A DNA stretch of 9,523 nt from assembly GCA_029253805.1 (NCBI GenBank), contig JAQWYU010000162.1:1-9523 (forward strand). The letters run 5' to 3'. Made by a program: the position numbers and the translations under genes. Below, in pieces: positions 1 to 6,752 of the stretch (the stretch's first letter is position 1; each line of letters starts with the position of its first letter). Origin of the DNA: Flavobacteriaceae bacterium. Its GTDB lineage: Bacteria > Bacteroidota > Bacteroidia > Flavobacteriales > Flavobacteriaceae. A model generated the notes under the pieces. The model saw only the letters and a list, made by a program, of their open reading frames with translations. It was not told where the DNA came from and did no database searches.

Positions 1-348
1 AACTTTAATTGGGATAATTTATTAAAAACAATTAACCAAAAAACTATAAAGTTTAAAGACATCTCTAAATTTCCTGAAGTTAGACGTGACCTTTCATTAT
101 TAATTGATGAAAATATAACCTTTGAAGATTTGTACAAAGTAGCAAAAAAATCAGAAAATAAATATTTAAAAGATATTAATTTATTTGATGTTTACACTGG
201 AGATAAATTATCAAAAGGGAAAAAAAGTTATGCCATAAGTTTCATACTTCAAGATAAAAAGCAAACACTTAAAGACTCTCAAATTGATAAAATAATGTCT
301 AAAATCCAAAAACGTTATGAATCAGAGCTTGGTGCAGTATTACGATAA
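1..348 (+). CDS. pheT: Phenylalanyl-tRNA synthetase beta subunit, C-terminal end (5' truncated)
   Basis: Only the last 115 codons are present; the frame is open from base 1 and ends at TAA 346-348. The segment corresponds to the ferredoxin-fold anticodon-binding (FDX-ACB) domain that closes PheT. Its signature is the stretch FKDISKFPEVRRDLSLLID (about codons 18-36), followed by the LFDVYTGDKLSKGKKSYAISF strand-turn-strand region and the ending SELGAVLR. In the family this domain binds the anticodon side of tRNA-Phe, and the alpha2-beta2 enzyme charges tRNA-Phe in the cytoplasm. The TTG at 130 is an internal leucine codon, not a start, because the conserved domain begins upstream of it. The gene converges on trxB with no base between the two stop codons. 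The identification is firm; nothing can be said about the missing N-terminal part. Confidence 0.95.
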   Translation, partial: NFNWDNLLKTINQKTIKFKDISKFPEVRRDLSLLIDENITFEDLYKVAKKSENKYLKDINLFDVYTGDKLSKGKKSYAISFILQDKKQTLKDSQIDKIMSKIQKRYESELGAVLR

Positions 349-1299
349 CTAAACCTCTTTGGCAGCTAAGTAACGTTCCGCATCTAATGCAGCCATGCAC
401 CCGGTGCCCGCTGCAGTAATCGCTTGTCTATATACATGATCTGCAGCGTCACCACTTACAAAAACGCCATCAACGTTAGTCTTTGAAGTCCCTGGTATAT
501 TAATTATATAGCCCGTCTCATCTAATGTTAAAAAACCATTGAAAATATCAGTATTAGGCTTATGGCCAATAGCTACGAAAAAACCTGTAGCAGGAATATC
601 AGTTATTTCATTTGATTGATTATTTTTTACTCTTACACCAGTTACCACCTGTCCATCTCCTAAGACTTCTTCAGTTTCTGTGTTAAATAAAACAGTAATA
701 TTTGCAGTGTTTTTAACGCGATTTGCCATGATTTTGGATGCTCTAAACTCATCACGTCTTACAAGCATAGTAACCTTAGTACACAACTTAGATAGATAAT
801 GAGCTTCTTCACAAGCTGAATCTCCTGCTCCAACAATCACTACATCTTGGTTTCTGTAAAAGAACCCGTCACAAACTGCACATGCAGAAACACCTCCACC
901 CAAGTTAAGATATTTTTGTTCAGACTTTAACCCTAAATATTTTGCACTAGCTCCTGTAGAAATAATGACCGTTTCACAATGAATTTCTTTACTACCGTTA
1001 ATCCATACTTTATGAGTAGAACCTGATAAATCAACTCTAGTCACCCAGCCATCTCTTACGTCAGTACCAAACCTCTCAGCTTGAGCTTGCAGCTCTAACA
1101 TCATTGCAGGACCAGTAATACCATTTGGATATCCTGGAAAGTTCTCAACATCATTCGTGGTTGTTAATTGTCCACCTGGTTGAGTTCCTTGGTACAAAAC
1201 GGGGAACATATTAGCTCTTGCAGCATAAATAGCAGCAGTATATCCAGCAGGGCCTGAGCCAATAATTATACATTTTACAGATTCTATTGTTTTAGACAT
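349..1299 (-). CDS. trxB: Thioredoxin-disulfide reductase (NADPH, FAD)
   Basis: A 316-residue low-molecular-weight thioredoxin reductase, full length for the family. It moves electrons from NADPH through FAD and a redox-active disulfide to thioredoxin in the cytoplasm. Visible motifs in order: FAD-binding GSGPAG (14-19), PGGQLTTT (41-48), active-site CAVC followed by D (C140, C143, D144), NADPH-binding VGAGDSA (156-162), the VRRDEFRAS arginine pair for the NADPH phosphate (R181-R182), and C-terminal GD (283-284) with YRQAITAAGTGCMAALDAERYL (290-311, given in two parts: YRQAITAAGTG and CMAALDAERYL). The start at ATG 1299-1297 fits the family N-terminus (SKTIESVKCIIIGSGPAG) and lies just downstream of a good promoter. 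The gene is transcribed away from udk and converges on pheT. The last 35 or so codons are richer in G/C-ending codons than the surroundings (GCG three times, GGC, ACC, GGG), which may be chance, local recombination or RNA structure. Confidence 0.97.
   Translation of the reverse strand: MSKTIESVKCIIIGSGPAGYTAAIYAARANMFPVLYQGTQPGGQLTTTNDVENFPGYPNGITGPAMMLELQAQAERFGTDVRDGWVTRVDLSGSTHKVWINGSKEIHCETVIISTGASAKYLGLKSEQKYLNLGGGVSACAVCDGFFYRNQDVVIVGAGDSACEEAHYLSKLCTKVTMLVRRDEFRASKIMANRVKNTANITVLFNTETEEVLGDGQVVTGVRVKNNQSNEITDIPATGFFVAIGHKPNTDIFNGFLTLDETGYIINIPGTSKTNVDGVFVSGDAADHVYRQAITAAGTGCMAALDAERYLAAKEV
389..414. repeat. GC-rich interrupted hairpin inside the trxB 3' coding region
   Basis: On the plus strand GCAGC (389-393) pairs with GCTGC (410-414), and inside it GCAC (397-400) pairs with GTGC (404-407) around a CCG loop. 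The two stems are separated by a CAT/CC internal loop. It lies within the codons for ITAAGTGCMAA of trxB. Because pheT and trxB have no intergenic space, any terminator for either must lie inside the neighbour's coding region, and this is the strongest hairpin I see near the junction. No T-run follows on either strand, so it is not a standard Rho-independent terminator. The protein motif it encodes is strongly conserved, which could explain the sequence by itself. Confidence 0.35.
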
Positions 1300-1318
1300 T
1301 TTTTAAATATTTAGTTTA

Positions 1319-1348
1319 CAAAAATAATCGTTTTAAACAATAATCAAA
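1319..1348 (-). promoter_or_regulatory. Predicted Bacteroidota-type promoter of trxB
   Basis: Read on the minus strand, TTTG (1348-1345) is followed by 18 bases and then TATTTTTG (1326-1319). The latter is a full match to the TAnnTTTG -7 element of the Bacteroidota primary sigma factor, and TTTG sits at the expected -33 distance. Transcription would start near 1312-1314, leaving a leader of about 14 bases before the trxB ATG. The leader is A/T only apart from one C, with no Shine-Dalgarno sequence, as expected for this phylum. Confidence 0.65.
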
Positions 1349-1366
1349 CCTTAAGTTATCAACATA

Positions 1367-1397
1367 ATGATTTTTAAATCATGAGCTTAAAAATCAT
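1367..1397. repeat. 11-bp inverted repeat in the trxB-udk divergent region
   Basis: ATGATTTTTAA (1367-1377) is repeated as its exact reverse complement TTAAAAATCAT (1387-1397) around a 9-base spacer. The left arm also forms a smaller palindrome, ATGATTT-TT-AAATCAT (1367-1382). Three copies of the same 7-mer half-site (1367-1373, 1376-1382, 1391-1397) therefore sit between the two divergent promoters, just upstream of the trxB -33 element. It could be an operator for a dimeric regulator. It lacks a T-run in a useful position for termination, and terminators are not needed between divergent genes. The high A+T content makes chance repeats common, so function is uncertain. Confidence 0.4.
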
Positions 1398-1434
1398 ATT
1401 ATCATTGAATAACATAAAACCAATAAAATAGTCT

Positions 1435-1442
1435 TAACTTTG
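1435..1442 (+). promoter_or_regulatory. Predicted -7 element of the udk operon promoter
   Basis: TAACTTTG is an exact match to the Bacteroidota -7 consensus TAnnTTTG. The predicted transcription start (about 1447-1450) lies roughly 15 bases before ATG 1464. No TTG lies at the ideal spacing; the nearest upstream (1405-1407) is 27 bases away, so the -33 part is weak or absent. The element is the centre of a perfect inverted repeat, CTTAAC-TTT-GTTAAG (1433-1447). Confidence 0.5.
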
Positions 1443-1463
1443 TTAAGAAGAAATGATAGACTT

Positions 1464-2069
1464 ATGTTGATTATAGGAATTGGAGGCGGAACAGGTAGTG
1501 GAAAAACTACAGTTGTAAATCAAATTATTTCAGAGTTTCCCAAAGGAGAGGTTCAAGTAATTTCTCAAGATTCTTATTATAATGACACCTCTCACTTAAC
1601 TTATAAAGATCGTTGTAAAATCAACTTTGATCATCCAAAATCTATAGATTTTAAGCTTCTTGAAACTCATTTAAAAGATCTTAAACAAGGTAAAAGTGTT
1701 AAACAACCTATTTATTCATTTAAAACTCATAACCGTACAGGTGATACTACCCTAACTGAGCCAAAAAAGGTAATTATAGTTGAAGGAATATTAATTTTAT
1801 CAGATACACAATTAAGAACTATTCTTGATATTAAAATATTTGTTCATGCAGATAGTGATGAACGATTAATGAGAAGAATAAAAAGAGATCTCGCTGAAAG
1901 AGGACGAGATTTAGTTGAAGTATTAGATCGCTACCAAACAACACTTAAACCTATGCATCAGCAATTCATTGAACCAATGAAAGCCTACGCTGATATTATA
2001 ATTCCTAATAATAACTATAACTCTGTTGCAGTTAACGTTGTAAAATCAATTATAAATGATCAACTCTAG
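1464..2069 (+). CDS. udk: Uridine kinase (uridine/cytidine monophosphokinase)
   Basis: A 201-residue P-loop kinase that phosphorylates uridine and cytidine to UMP and CMP in pyrimidine salvage in the cytoplasm. Seen in order: Walker A GGTGSGKTT (8-16), QDSYY (35-39), NFDHP (54-58), QPIYSF (81-86), the VEGIL strand (106-110), the arginine-rich lid RRIKRDLAERGR (137-148), and KPMHQQFIEPMKAYADIIIP (162-181). These are the family's nucleoside- and phosphate-binding segments. I chose ATG 1464 rather than an in-frame TTG at 1440: the family begins with M-L-I-I-G-I directly before the P-loop, and 1440 lies inside the predicted -7 promoter element, so it could not be transcribed from that promoter. 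The stop TAG (2067-2069) overlaps the next gene by 14 bases, implying translational coupling. First gene of the udk-divIC-mutA-mutB operon. Confidence 0.95.
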   Translation: MLIIGIGGGTGSGKTTVVNQIISEFPKGEVQVISQDSYYNDTSHLTYKDRCKINFDHPKSIDFKLLETHLKDLKQGKSVKQPIYSFKTHNRTGDTTLTEPKKVIIVEGILILSDTQLRTILDIKIFVHADSDERLMRRIKRDLAERGRDLVEVLDRYQTTLKPMHQQFIEPMKAYADIIIPNNNYNSVAVNVVKSIINDQL

Positions 2070-2400
2070 TTCTAAAAAAAATAAAAAATTATTAGTGCTG
2101 CTGAAGTCACTAAAAAATATTTATGTTTTAGTTTTCATAGCGTTTATTATTTGGATGACAATATTTGATACTAATTCTTGGATGATTCATTCAGAACTAA
2201 ATAAAGATATTAAAACACTAAACTCAAAAATTAAATTTTATTCTACTGAAATTGCAAAAGATAGAAAAGAAATAAAGACATTGTCCAGTGATGATGGAAT
2301 TGAAAAATATGCTCGAGAACATCACAAAATGAAAAAAGATAATGAAGTCATTTATTTAATTGAAGATCAGGATAGTTTAAATTTCTTAAATAATGAGTAA
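2056..2400 (+). CDS. Septum formation initiator, DivIC/FtsB-like division protein
   Basis: A 114-residue single-pass membrane protein of the DivIC/FtsB (septum formation initiator) family. The N-terminus is lysine-rich (7-20) and cytoplasmic, followed by one membrane helix (about 21-37, NIYVLVFIAFIIWMTIF), a coiled coil with regular hydrophobic spacing (about 42-76), and the conserved juxta-coil motif GIEKYAREHHKMKKDNEVIYLIE (81-103, here GIEKYAREHH then KMKKDNEVIYLIE). In well-studied bacteria such proteins bridge FtsL and FtsQ/DivIB in the divisome and help activate septal peptidoglycan synthesis. Assignment to this family is clear; whether it is closer to DivIC or FtsB cannot be decided by eye, so no symbol is given. 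It starts 14 bases inside udk and its stop overlaps mutA by 8 bases, so it is very likely coupled to both. Confidence 0.88.
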   Translation: MINSSSKKNKKLLVLLKSLKNIYVLVFIAFIIWMTIFDTNSWMIHSELNKDIKTLNSKIKFYSTEIAKDRKEIKTLSSDDGIEKYAREHHKMKKDNEVIYLIEDQDSLNFLNNE

Positions 2401-3763
2401 AACATCTCTTTTTGAAAATTTTGAATCAACATCTGAAAAAAAATGGAAACAAAAGATTCAATTTGAACTTCAAGGAAAAGATTTTAATAACTCGTTAGTA
2501 TGGAAATCCCTAGAAGGAATTGACGTAAAACCATTTTACCATTCAAACTCCTTTTTTAAATCTGAGGATATTGAATACAAATCTTCGAAATGGAAAATTG
2601 GTGATTCTATTTTTGTTAATTCCATTGAGAAAAGTAATTTACATGCCCTAAACCTCATTAAAAACGGAATTGAGGCTTTGTATTTTATAATTCCTAAAGA
2701 ACTGAAATCTGTTGAACCGCTTTTAGCCAATATTAATTTAAGTAGTGTTACTATTTACTTTGAAACTTTATTCGTCTCAGAAAATTTCACAAGTATACTT
2801 CAAAAATATTCTGAAAAAAAAAATACAATATTTTATATTCTTAACGACCCCATCAGTCAACTTTCCAAATCAGGAAACTGGTTTGAAAACATAAAATCTG
2901 ACTTTAATAACCTGAACAAATCTCTTATTTCTGGAAACAACCTAAATGGAGTTGTTTCAGTTGATTTAGGACTATTTCAAAATTCAGGGAGTAGTATAAT
3001 ACAACAGTTAGCCTATTCCCTATCCCATGCAAACGAATATTTAAACTTATTAAATATCAAACTTATAAAATCCATAGTTTTTAAAGTCTCTATCGGAAGT
3101 AATTATTTTTTTGAAATTTCAAAACTGCAGGCTCTTAGAATATTATGGCAAAGTTTAACCAAAGACTATGGTGTTTCAATAAACTGTCACATAATTAGTA
3201 AACCAACTAAACGAAACAAAACAATTTACGATTATAACACTAACATGATGCGCACTACCACTGAATGTATGAGTGCTATCTTGGGTAGTTCAGATACTAT
3301 AATAAATACATCATATGATAACCTATATCACAAAAGAAATAAGTTTGGAGATCGGCTTTCAAGAAATCAATTGTTAATTCTTAAAAACGAAAGTTATTTT
3401 GATGTTGTTTCTAATCCAACGGAAGGAGTTTATTACATTGAGTCGCTCACTAATAATCTCGCTCAAAAAGCATTGAACTTGTTTAAACTAATTGAGAAAG
3501 AGGGTGGCTACTTAAAACTATTAAAAAAAGGAGTAATTCAACAAAAAATTAAATCTCATGCAAAAAAAGAACAACTTGCTTATGACGATAGGCGTGAGAT
3601 ACTTTTAGGAACAAATTTTCAAGAAAATTTTGACGAAAAAATGAAAAACGAAATGGAATTATACCCATTTACTAAACATCAAGTTAGAAAAACAATTTTA
3701 GAACCAATTATTCCAAAAAGAATTGCAGAAAAGGTAGAAATCAACAGGTTAAAGCATGAGTAG
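2393..3763 (+). CDS. mutA: Methylmalonyl-CoA mutase small (beta) subunit
   Basis: A 456-residue partner chain of the B12-dependent methylmalonyl-CoA mutase heterodimer. It resembles the catalytic chain's barrel domain without its active-site residues. The opening [26 protein letters not shown] (18-43 region: [14 protein letters not shown] and [17 protein letters not shown]) is typical. [20 protein letters not shown] (284-303) and the [20 protein letters not shown] segment (318-337) match the large chain's [13 protein letters not shown] and [17 protein letters not shown] regions; [15 protein letters not shown] (339-353) matches [13 protein letters not shown]. It ends soon after the barrel, so the degenerate C-terminal cobalamin-like domain found in longer small subunits (such as the propionibacterial chain of over 600 residues) is absent. 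I believe this short form is usual in flavobacteria. An A10 tract (2814-2823) lies in the coding sequence. It overlaps the upstream division gene and mutB by 8 bases each. Confidence 0.93.
   Translation: MSKTSLFENFESTSEKKWKQKIQFELQGKDFNNSLVWKSLEGIDVKPFYHSNSFFKSEDIEYKSSKWKIGDSIFVNSIEKSNLHALNLIKNGIEALYFIIPKELKSVEPLLANINLSSVTIYFETLFVSENFTSILQKYSEKKNTIFYILNDPISQLSKSGNWFENIKSDFNNLNKSLISGNNLNGVVSVDLGLFQNSGSSIIQQLAYSLSHANEYLNLLNIKLIKSIVFKVSIGSNYFFEISKLQALRILWQSLTKDYGVSINCHIISKPTKRNKTIYDYNTNMMRTTTECMSAILGSSDTIINTSYDNLYHKRNKFGDRLSRNQLLILKNESYFDVVSNPTEGVYYIESLTNNLAQKALNLFKLIEKEGGYLKLLKKGVIQQKIKSHAKKEQLAYDDRREILLGTNFQENFDEKMKNEMELYPFTKHQVRKTILEPIIPKRIAEKVEINRLKHE
2814..2823 (+). repeat. Homopolymeric A10 tract within mutA
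   Basis: Ten consecutive A residues encode part of S-E-K-K-N around residues 140-144 of MutA. The frame is intact through the tract. Runs of this length are prone to polymerase slippage and to sequencing indels. No comparable run occurs elsewhere in the window: T8 at 8535-8542 in dapB is the next longest I noticed. It is the spot to check first if a frameshifted mutA is reported in a related assembly. Confidence 0.9.
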
Positions 3764-5873
3764 GAAAAACGTCCAACATATGGTTTTAAGCGGAGTAAAA
3801 TCAAAAAATACGAAAAAAGAAATTTTTAATACTGCTGAGTCCATTAGCATAAAAACACATTACAACTTTGAGGATATAAAAAATTTAAAACATTTGGACT
3901 TTCCAGCAGGAAACCCTCCTTTTCTTAGAGGTCCATATAGTACTATGTATGTTCAACGTCCATGGACAATTCGTCAATACGCCGGCTTCTCAACAGCGCA
4001 AGATAGCAATGCTTTTTACAAAAGAAATTTAAAAGCTGGTCAAAAAGGTCTTTCAGTGGCATTTGATCTTCCAACACACAGGGGCTATGATAGTGATCAT
4101 GACCGTGTAATTGGAGATGTAGGTAAAGCTGGAGTAGCAATAGATTCAGTTGAGGACATGAAACTGCTATTTAATGACATACCATTGGATCAAATGAGTG
4201 TTTCAATGACTATGAATGGAGCAGTGTTACCTATAATGGCTTTTTATATTGTAGCTGCTCAAGAACAGGGAGTTAAGCTAGAAAATTTAAGTGGTACTAT
4301 TCAAAATGATATTTTGAAGGAATTTATGGTAAGAAATACATACATATATCCACCAGAAGAGTCGATGAAAATAATATCTGATATTTTTAAATTTACCAGT
4401 AAGTACATGCCTAAATTTAACAGTATCAGTATATCTGGCTATCACATGCAAGAAGCTGGCGCCACAGCTGATATCGAATTAGCATATACACTGGCAAATG
4501 GCTTAGAATATGTACGTAAAGGGATAAAAGCAGGACTGAAAGTAGATAACTTCGCACCACGCCTATCATTTTTTTGGGGAATTGGGATGAATCATTTTAT
4601 GGAAATTGCCAAATTAAGAGCAGCACGTATGTTATGGGCTAAAATGATTAATGAATTTAATCCAAAAAATCCAAAATCTTTAGCTTTAAGAGCCCACTGC
4701 CAAACAAGTGGTTGGAGTTTAACAGAGCAAGATCCCTTCAATAATATTGCTCGTACATGTATTGAAGCTAGTGCAGCCATTTTTGGAGGCACACAAAGTT
4801 TACACACAAACGCCCTCGATGAAGCCATCGCTTTACCCACAGATTTTTCAGCGAGAATTGCTAGAAACACACAACTTTACTTACAAAAAGAGACTAAAAT
4901 AATTAAAACAGTAGACCCTTGGGCGGGTAGTTATTACATAGAAAAACTGACTCATGAAATTGCCGAAAAAGCATGGAGTCATTTTCAAGAAGTAGAGAAT
5001 CTTGGTGGTATGACATCAGCTATTAAATCAGGTGTCCCAAAACAAAGAATTGAAGAAGCAGCTGCTAGAAAGCAAGCGCGTATTGATTCAGGTCATGATA
5101 TTATTGTAGGAGTAAATAAATTTAAACTAGAATATGAGGATTCATTACAAATCTTAGAAGTGGATAACGATCTAGTAAGATCACAACAAATTATGCGATT
5201 AAACAATATTAAATCAACCCGAAATAATAAAAAAGTTGAAGTTGCTTTAGATAATTTAACAAAAGCTGCTTCTAATGGTTCTAAAAATTTGTTAGCTTTA
5301 TCTATTGAGGCTGCTCGTTTGCGTGCTACATTGGGAGAAATTAGTACCGCAATAGAAAAAATATTTGGTAGACATAAAGCAGAAATCAAAACCTTTTCTG
5401 GCGTTTACAGTAAAGAAATAAAAAACGATATGTCATTCGAAAAAGCAAAAAAATTAGCAGATAAATTTTCTAAAAATGAAGGTAGGCGACCTCGTATTAT
5501 GATTGCAAAAATAGGTCAAGATGGTCACGATAGAGGCGCAAAAGTTGTTGCTACATGCTATGCTGACCTAGGCTTTGACGTGGATATTGGTCCATTATTT
5601 CAGACTGCTGAAGAGGCTGCTAAACAAGCAGTAGAAAATGATGTACATATTTTGGGAATATCATCATTAGCAGGAGGCCATAAAACTTTAGTACCCAAGA
5701 TAATTGATAACCTTAAGGCTTACGATAGAGAAGATATTATGGTTATTGTTGGAGGTGTAATACCTAAACAAGATTATAGTTATTTGTTTGATGCAGGGAC
5801 TGTGGCTATATTTGGCCCTGGCACAAAAATTAGTGATACAGCTGTTACTGTTTTGGAAATTTTAATAAACTAA
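3756..5873 (+). CDS. mutB: Methylmalonyl-CoA mutase large (alpha, catalytic) subunit
   Basis: The 705-residue catalytic chain interconverts (R)-methylmalonyl-CoA and succinyl-CoA by a radical mechanism with adenosylcobalamin (also called ScpA). The N-terminal TIM barrel (about 45-420) binds the CoA ester: [18 protein letters not shown] (63-80, active-site Y75), [18 protein letters not shown] (97-114), [10 protein letters not shown] (191-200, R193), [17 protein letters not shown] (225-241, Y229 and H230). The C-terminal B12 domain (about 578-705) has the base-off/His-on motif DGHDRG (589-594, D589, H591, G594), SSLAGGH (636-642) and VGGVIP (665-670). These match the Propionibacterium enzyme almost residue for residue, with Y75, R193, Y229, H230 and H591 equivalent to its Y89, R207, Y243, H244 and H610. 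Start ATG 3756 overlaps mutA by 8 bases. Neither the epimerase nor MeaB is encoded nearby, so they must be elsewhere if the pathway is complete. Confidence 0.97.
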   Translation: MSRKNVQHMVLSGVKSKNTKKEIFNTAESISIKTHYNFEDIKNLKHLDFPAGNPPFLRGPYSTMYVQRPWTIRQYAGFSTAQDSNAFYKRNLKAGQKGLSVAFDLPTHRGYDSDHDRVIGDVGKAGVAIDSVEDMKLLFNDIPLDQMSVSMTMNGAVLPIMAFYIVAAQEQGVKLENLSGTIQNDILKEFMVRNTYIYPPEESMKIISDIFKFTSKYMPKFNSISISGYHMQEAGATADIELAYTLANGLEYVRKGIKAGLKVDNFAPRLSFFWGIGMNHFMEIAKLRAARMLWAKMINEFNPKNPKSLALRAHCQTSGWSLTEQDPFNNIARTCIEASAAIFGGTQSLHTNALDEAIALPTDFSARIARNTQLYLQKETKIIKTVDPWAGSYYIEKLTHEIAEKAWSHFQEVENLGGMTSAIKSGVPKQRIEEAAARKQARIDSGHDIIVGVNKFKLEYEDSLQILEVDNDLVRSQQIMRLNNIKSTRNNKKVEVALDNLTKAASNGSKNLLALSIEAARLRATLGEISTAIEKIFGRHKAEIKTFSGVYSKEIKNDMSFEKAKKLADKFSKNEGRRPRIMIAKIGQDGHDRGAKVVATCYADLGFDVDIGPLFQTAEEAAKQAVENDVHILGISSLAGGHKTLVPKIIDNLKAYDREDIMVIVGGVIPKQDYSYLFDAGTVAIFGPGTKISDTAVTVLEILIN

Positions 5874-5906
5874 ATACGAATACTTAACCAACCTTAACTT
5901 TATTTT

Positions 5907-5940
5907 AATTGAATTAATGATTAAATCAATTTTTAATTGA
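5907..5940. repeat. Near-perfect palindrome and repeated AATTGA half-sites upstream of parA
   Basis: Bases 5907-5931 form an inverted repeat centred on G5919: AATTGA (5907-5912) mirrors TCAATT (5926-5931) and TTAAT (5914-5918) mirrors ATTAA (5920-5924), so 11 of 12 positions pair. A third copy of the half-site, AATTGA (5935-5940), makes a second perfect inverted repeat with 5926-5931 across TTT. TTTTAATTGA also occurs twice as a direct repeat (5903-5912 and 5931-5940). The block lies between mutB's stop and the candidate parA promoter. It may be an operator of the par operon. A T5 run (5930-5934) makes a weak terminator for the mutB operon possible, but the stem has almost no G-C pairs. The region is nearly all A+T, so chance cannot be excluded. 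Confidence 0.4.
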
Positions 5941-5969
5941 GTTTAATTCTTGCTAAAAGTGTAATTTTA
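5937..5969 (+). promoter_or_regulatory. Candidate promoter of the parA-parB-dapB-lepB cluster
   Basis: TTG (5937-5939) is followed by 22 bases and TAATTTTA (5962-5969), which matches the Bacteroidota -7 consensus TAnnTTTG at seven of eight defined or free positions (the last base is A instead of G). The predicted start is near 5974-5976, about 10-12 bases before the parA ATG. The -33 TTG overlaps the third AATTGA half-site, so a protein bound there would compete with RNA polymerase. This is a prediction from motif and spacing only. Confidence 0.45.
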
Positions 5970-5985
5970 CATAATTAATTAAATT

Positions 5986-6747
5986 ATGGGAAAAATAATT
6001 GCTATAGCAAACCAAAAAGGTGGTGTTGGAAAAACAACAACGTCTGTAAACCTAGCAGCTTGTCTTGGAGCTTTGGATAAAAAAGTTTTACTTATAGATT
6101 CAGATCCACAGGCAAATGCATCATCTGGGCTTGGAGTAGACGTTGAAAAAATTAAACTTGGTACTTATCAACTTTTAGAGCATAATTGTACAGCAGAAGA
6201 AGCCATACAAAAGACCTCTGCTACTAATGTTGATATTATACCTTCTCACATAGACTTAGTAGCTATTGAAATTGAATTAGTTAATGTAGAAAAACGTGAA
6301 TACATGCTTCACCAGGCTATAAATTCGTTTAAGAATAACTATGATTTCATATTAATTGATTGTGCACCATCGTTAGGTTTACTAACGTTAAATGCATTAA
6401 CAGCTGCTGATTCTGTAATAATTCCTATTCAATGTGAATACTTTGCGCTAGAAGGGCTTGGGAAATTATTAAACACAATTAAAAGCGTACAAAAAATACA
6501 TAACAAGAATTTAGATATTGAAGGGCTATTGTTAACTATGTACGACTCTAGGTTAAGACTTTCTAATCAAGTTTTGGACGAGGTAAAAATTCACTTTCAT
6601 GATATGGTGTTCAAAACGATTATTCAACGTAATGTTAAACTTGGCGAGGCTCCTAGCTACGGAGAAAGTATTATTTATTACGATGTAAATAGTAAAGGTG
6701 CCACAAATTACTTAAGTTTGGCTAAAGAAATTATAAGTAAACAGTAA
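5986..6747 (+). CDS. parA: Chromosome-partitioning ATPase ParA (Soj family)
   Basis: A 253-residue ParA/Soj ATPase. With ATP it dimerises and binds DNA non-specifically; ParB stimulates hydrolysis, which moves or organises replication-origin regions. Seen: deviant Walker A KGGVGKTTT (11-19, signature K11 and P-loop K16), Walker A' LLIDSDPQ (35-42, D38 and D40), Walker B FILIDCAPS (121-129, D125), and the C-terminal VKLGEAPSYGESIIYYD segment (217-233) typical of chromosomal ParA. The N-terminus starts directly at the first strand, with no helix-turn-helix extension, which marks the small chromosomal (Ib/Soj) form rather than the P1-type plasmid form. Start ATG 5986 follows an A/T-only leader. 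parB begins 5 bases after its stop, so they are co-transcribed. Confidence 0.95.
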   Translation: MGKIIAIANQKGGVGKTTTSVNLAACLGALDKKVLLIDSDPQANASSGLGVDVEKIKLGTYQLLEHNCTAEEAIQKTSATNVDIIPSHIDLVAIEIELVNVEKREYMLHQAINSFKNNYDFILIDCAPSLGLLTLNALTAADSVIIPIQCEYFALEGLGKLLNTIKSVQKIHNKNLDIEGLLLTMYDSRLRLSNQVLDEVKIHFHDMVFKTIIQRNVKLGEAPSYGESIIYYDVNSKGATNYLSLAKEIISKQ

Positions 6748-6752
6748 AAATA

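Noticed and set aside
130..132. TTG at 130 as the start of a separate 72-residue gene
   Set aside because: The frame is open from base 1 and the PheT C-terminal domain extends upstream without a break; it is an internal leucine codon.
389..414. Bidirectional Rho-independent terminator for pheT and trxB
   Set aside because: The stem is interrupted and no T-run follows on either strand; kept only as a hairpin.
1440..1463. TTG at 1440 as the udk start, adding eight residues
   Set aside because: It lies inside the TAACTTTG promoter element and the family N-terminus begins at M-L-I-I-G-I (ATG 1464).
2536..2730. Minus-strand open frame of 64 codons
   Set aside because: It lies entirely inside mutA, shows no recognisable domain and has no promoter-like leader; a shadow of the real gene.
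3943..5389. Three minus-strand open frames (3943-4140, 4592-4870, 5093-5389)
   Set aside because: All are antisense to strongly conserved mutB sequence and encode no family I recognise.
6290..6306. parS-like sequence (AAACGTGAATACA) inside parA
   Set aside because: It resembles only one arm of the parS consensus and has no matching inverted half.
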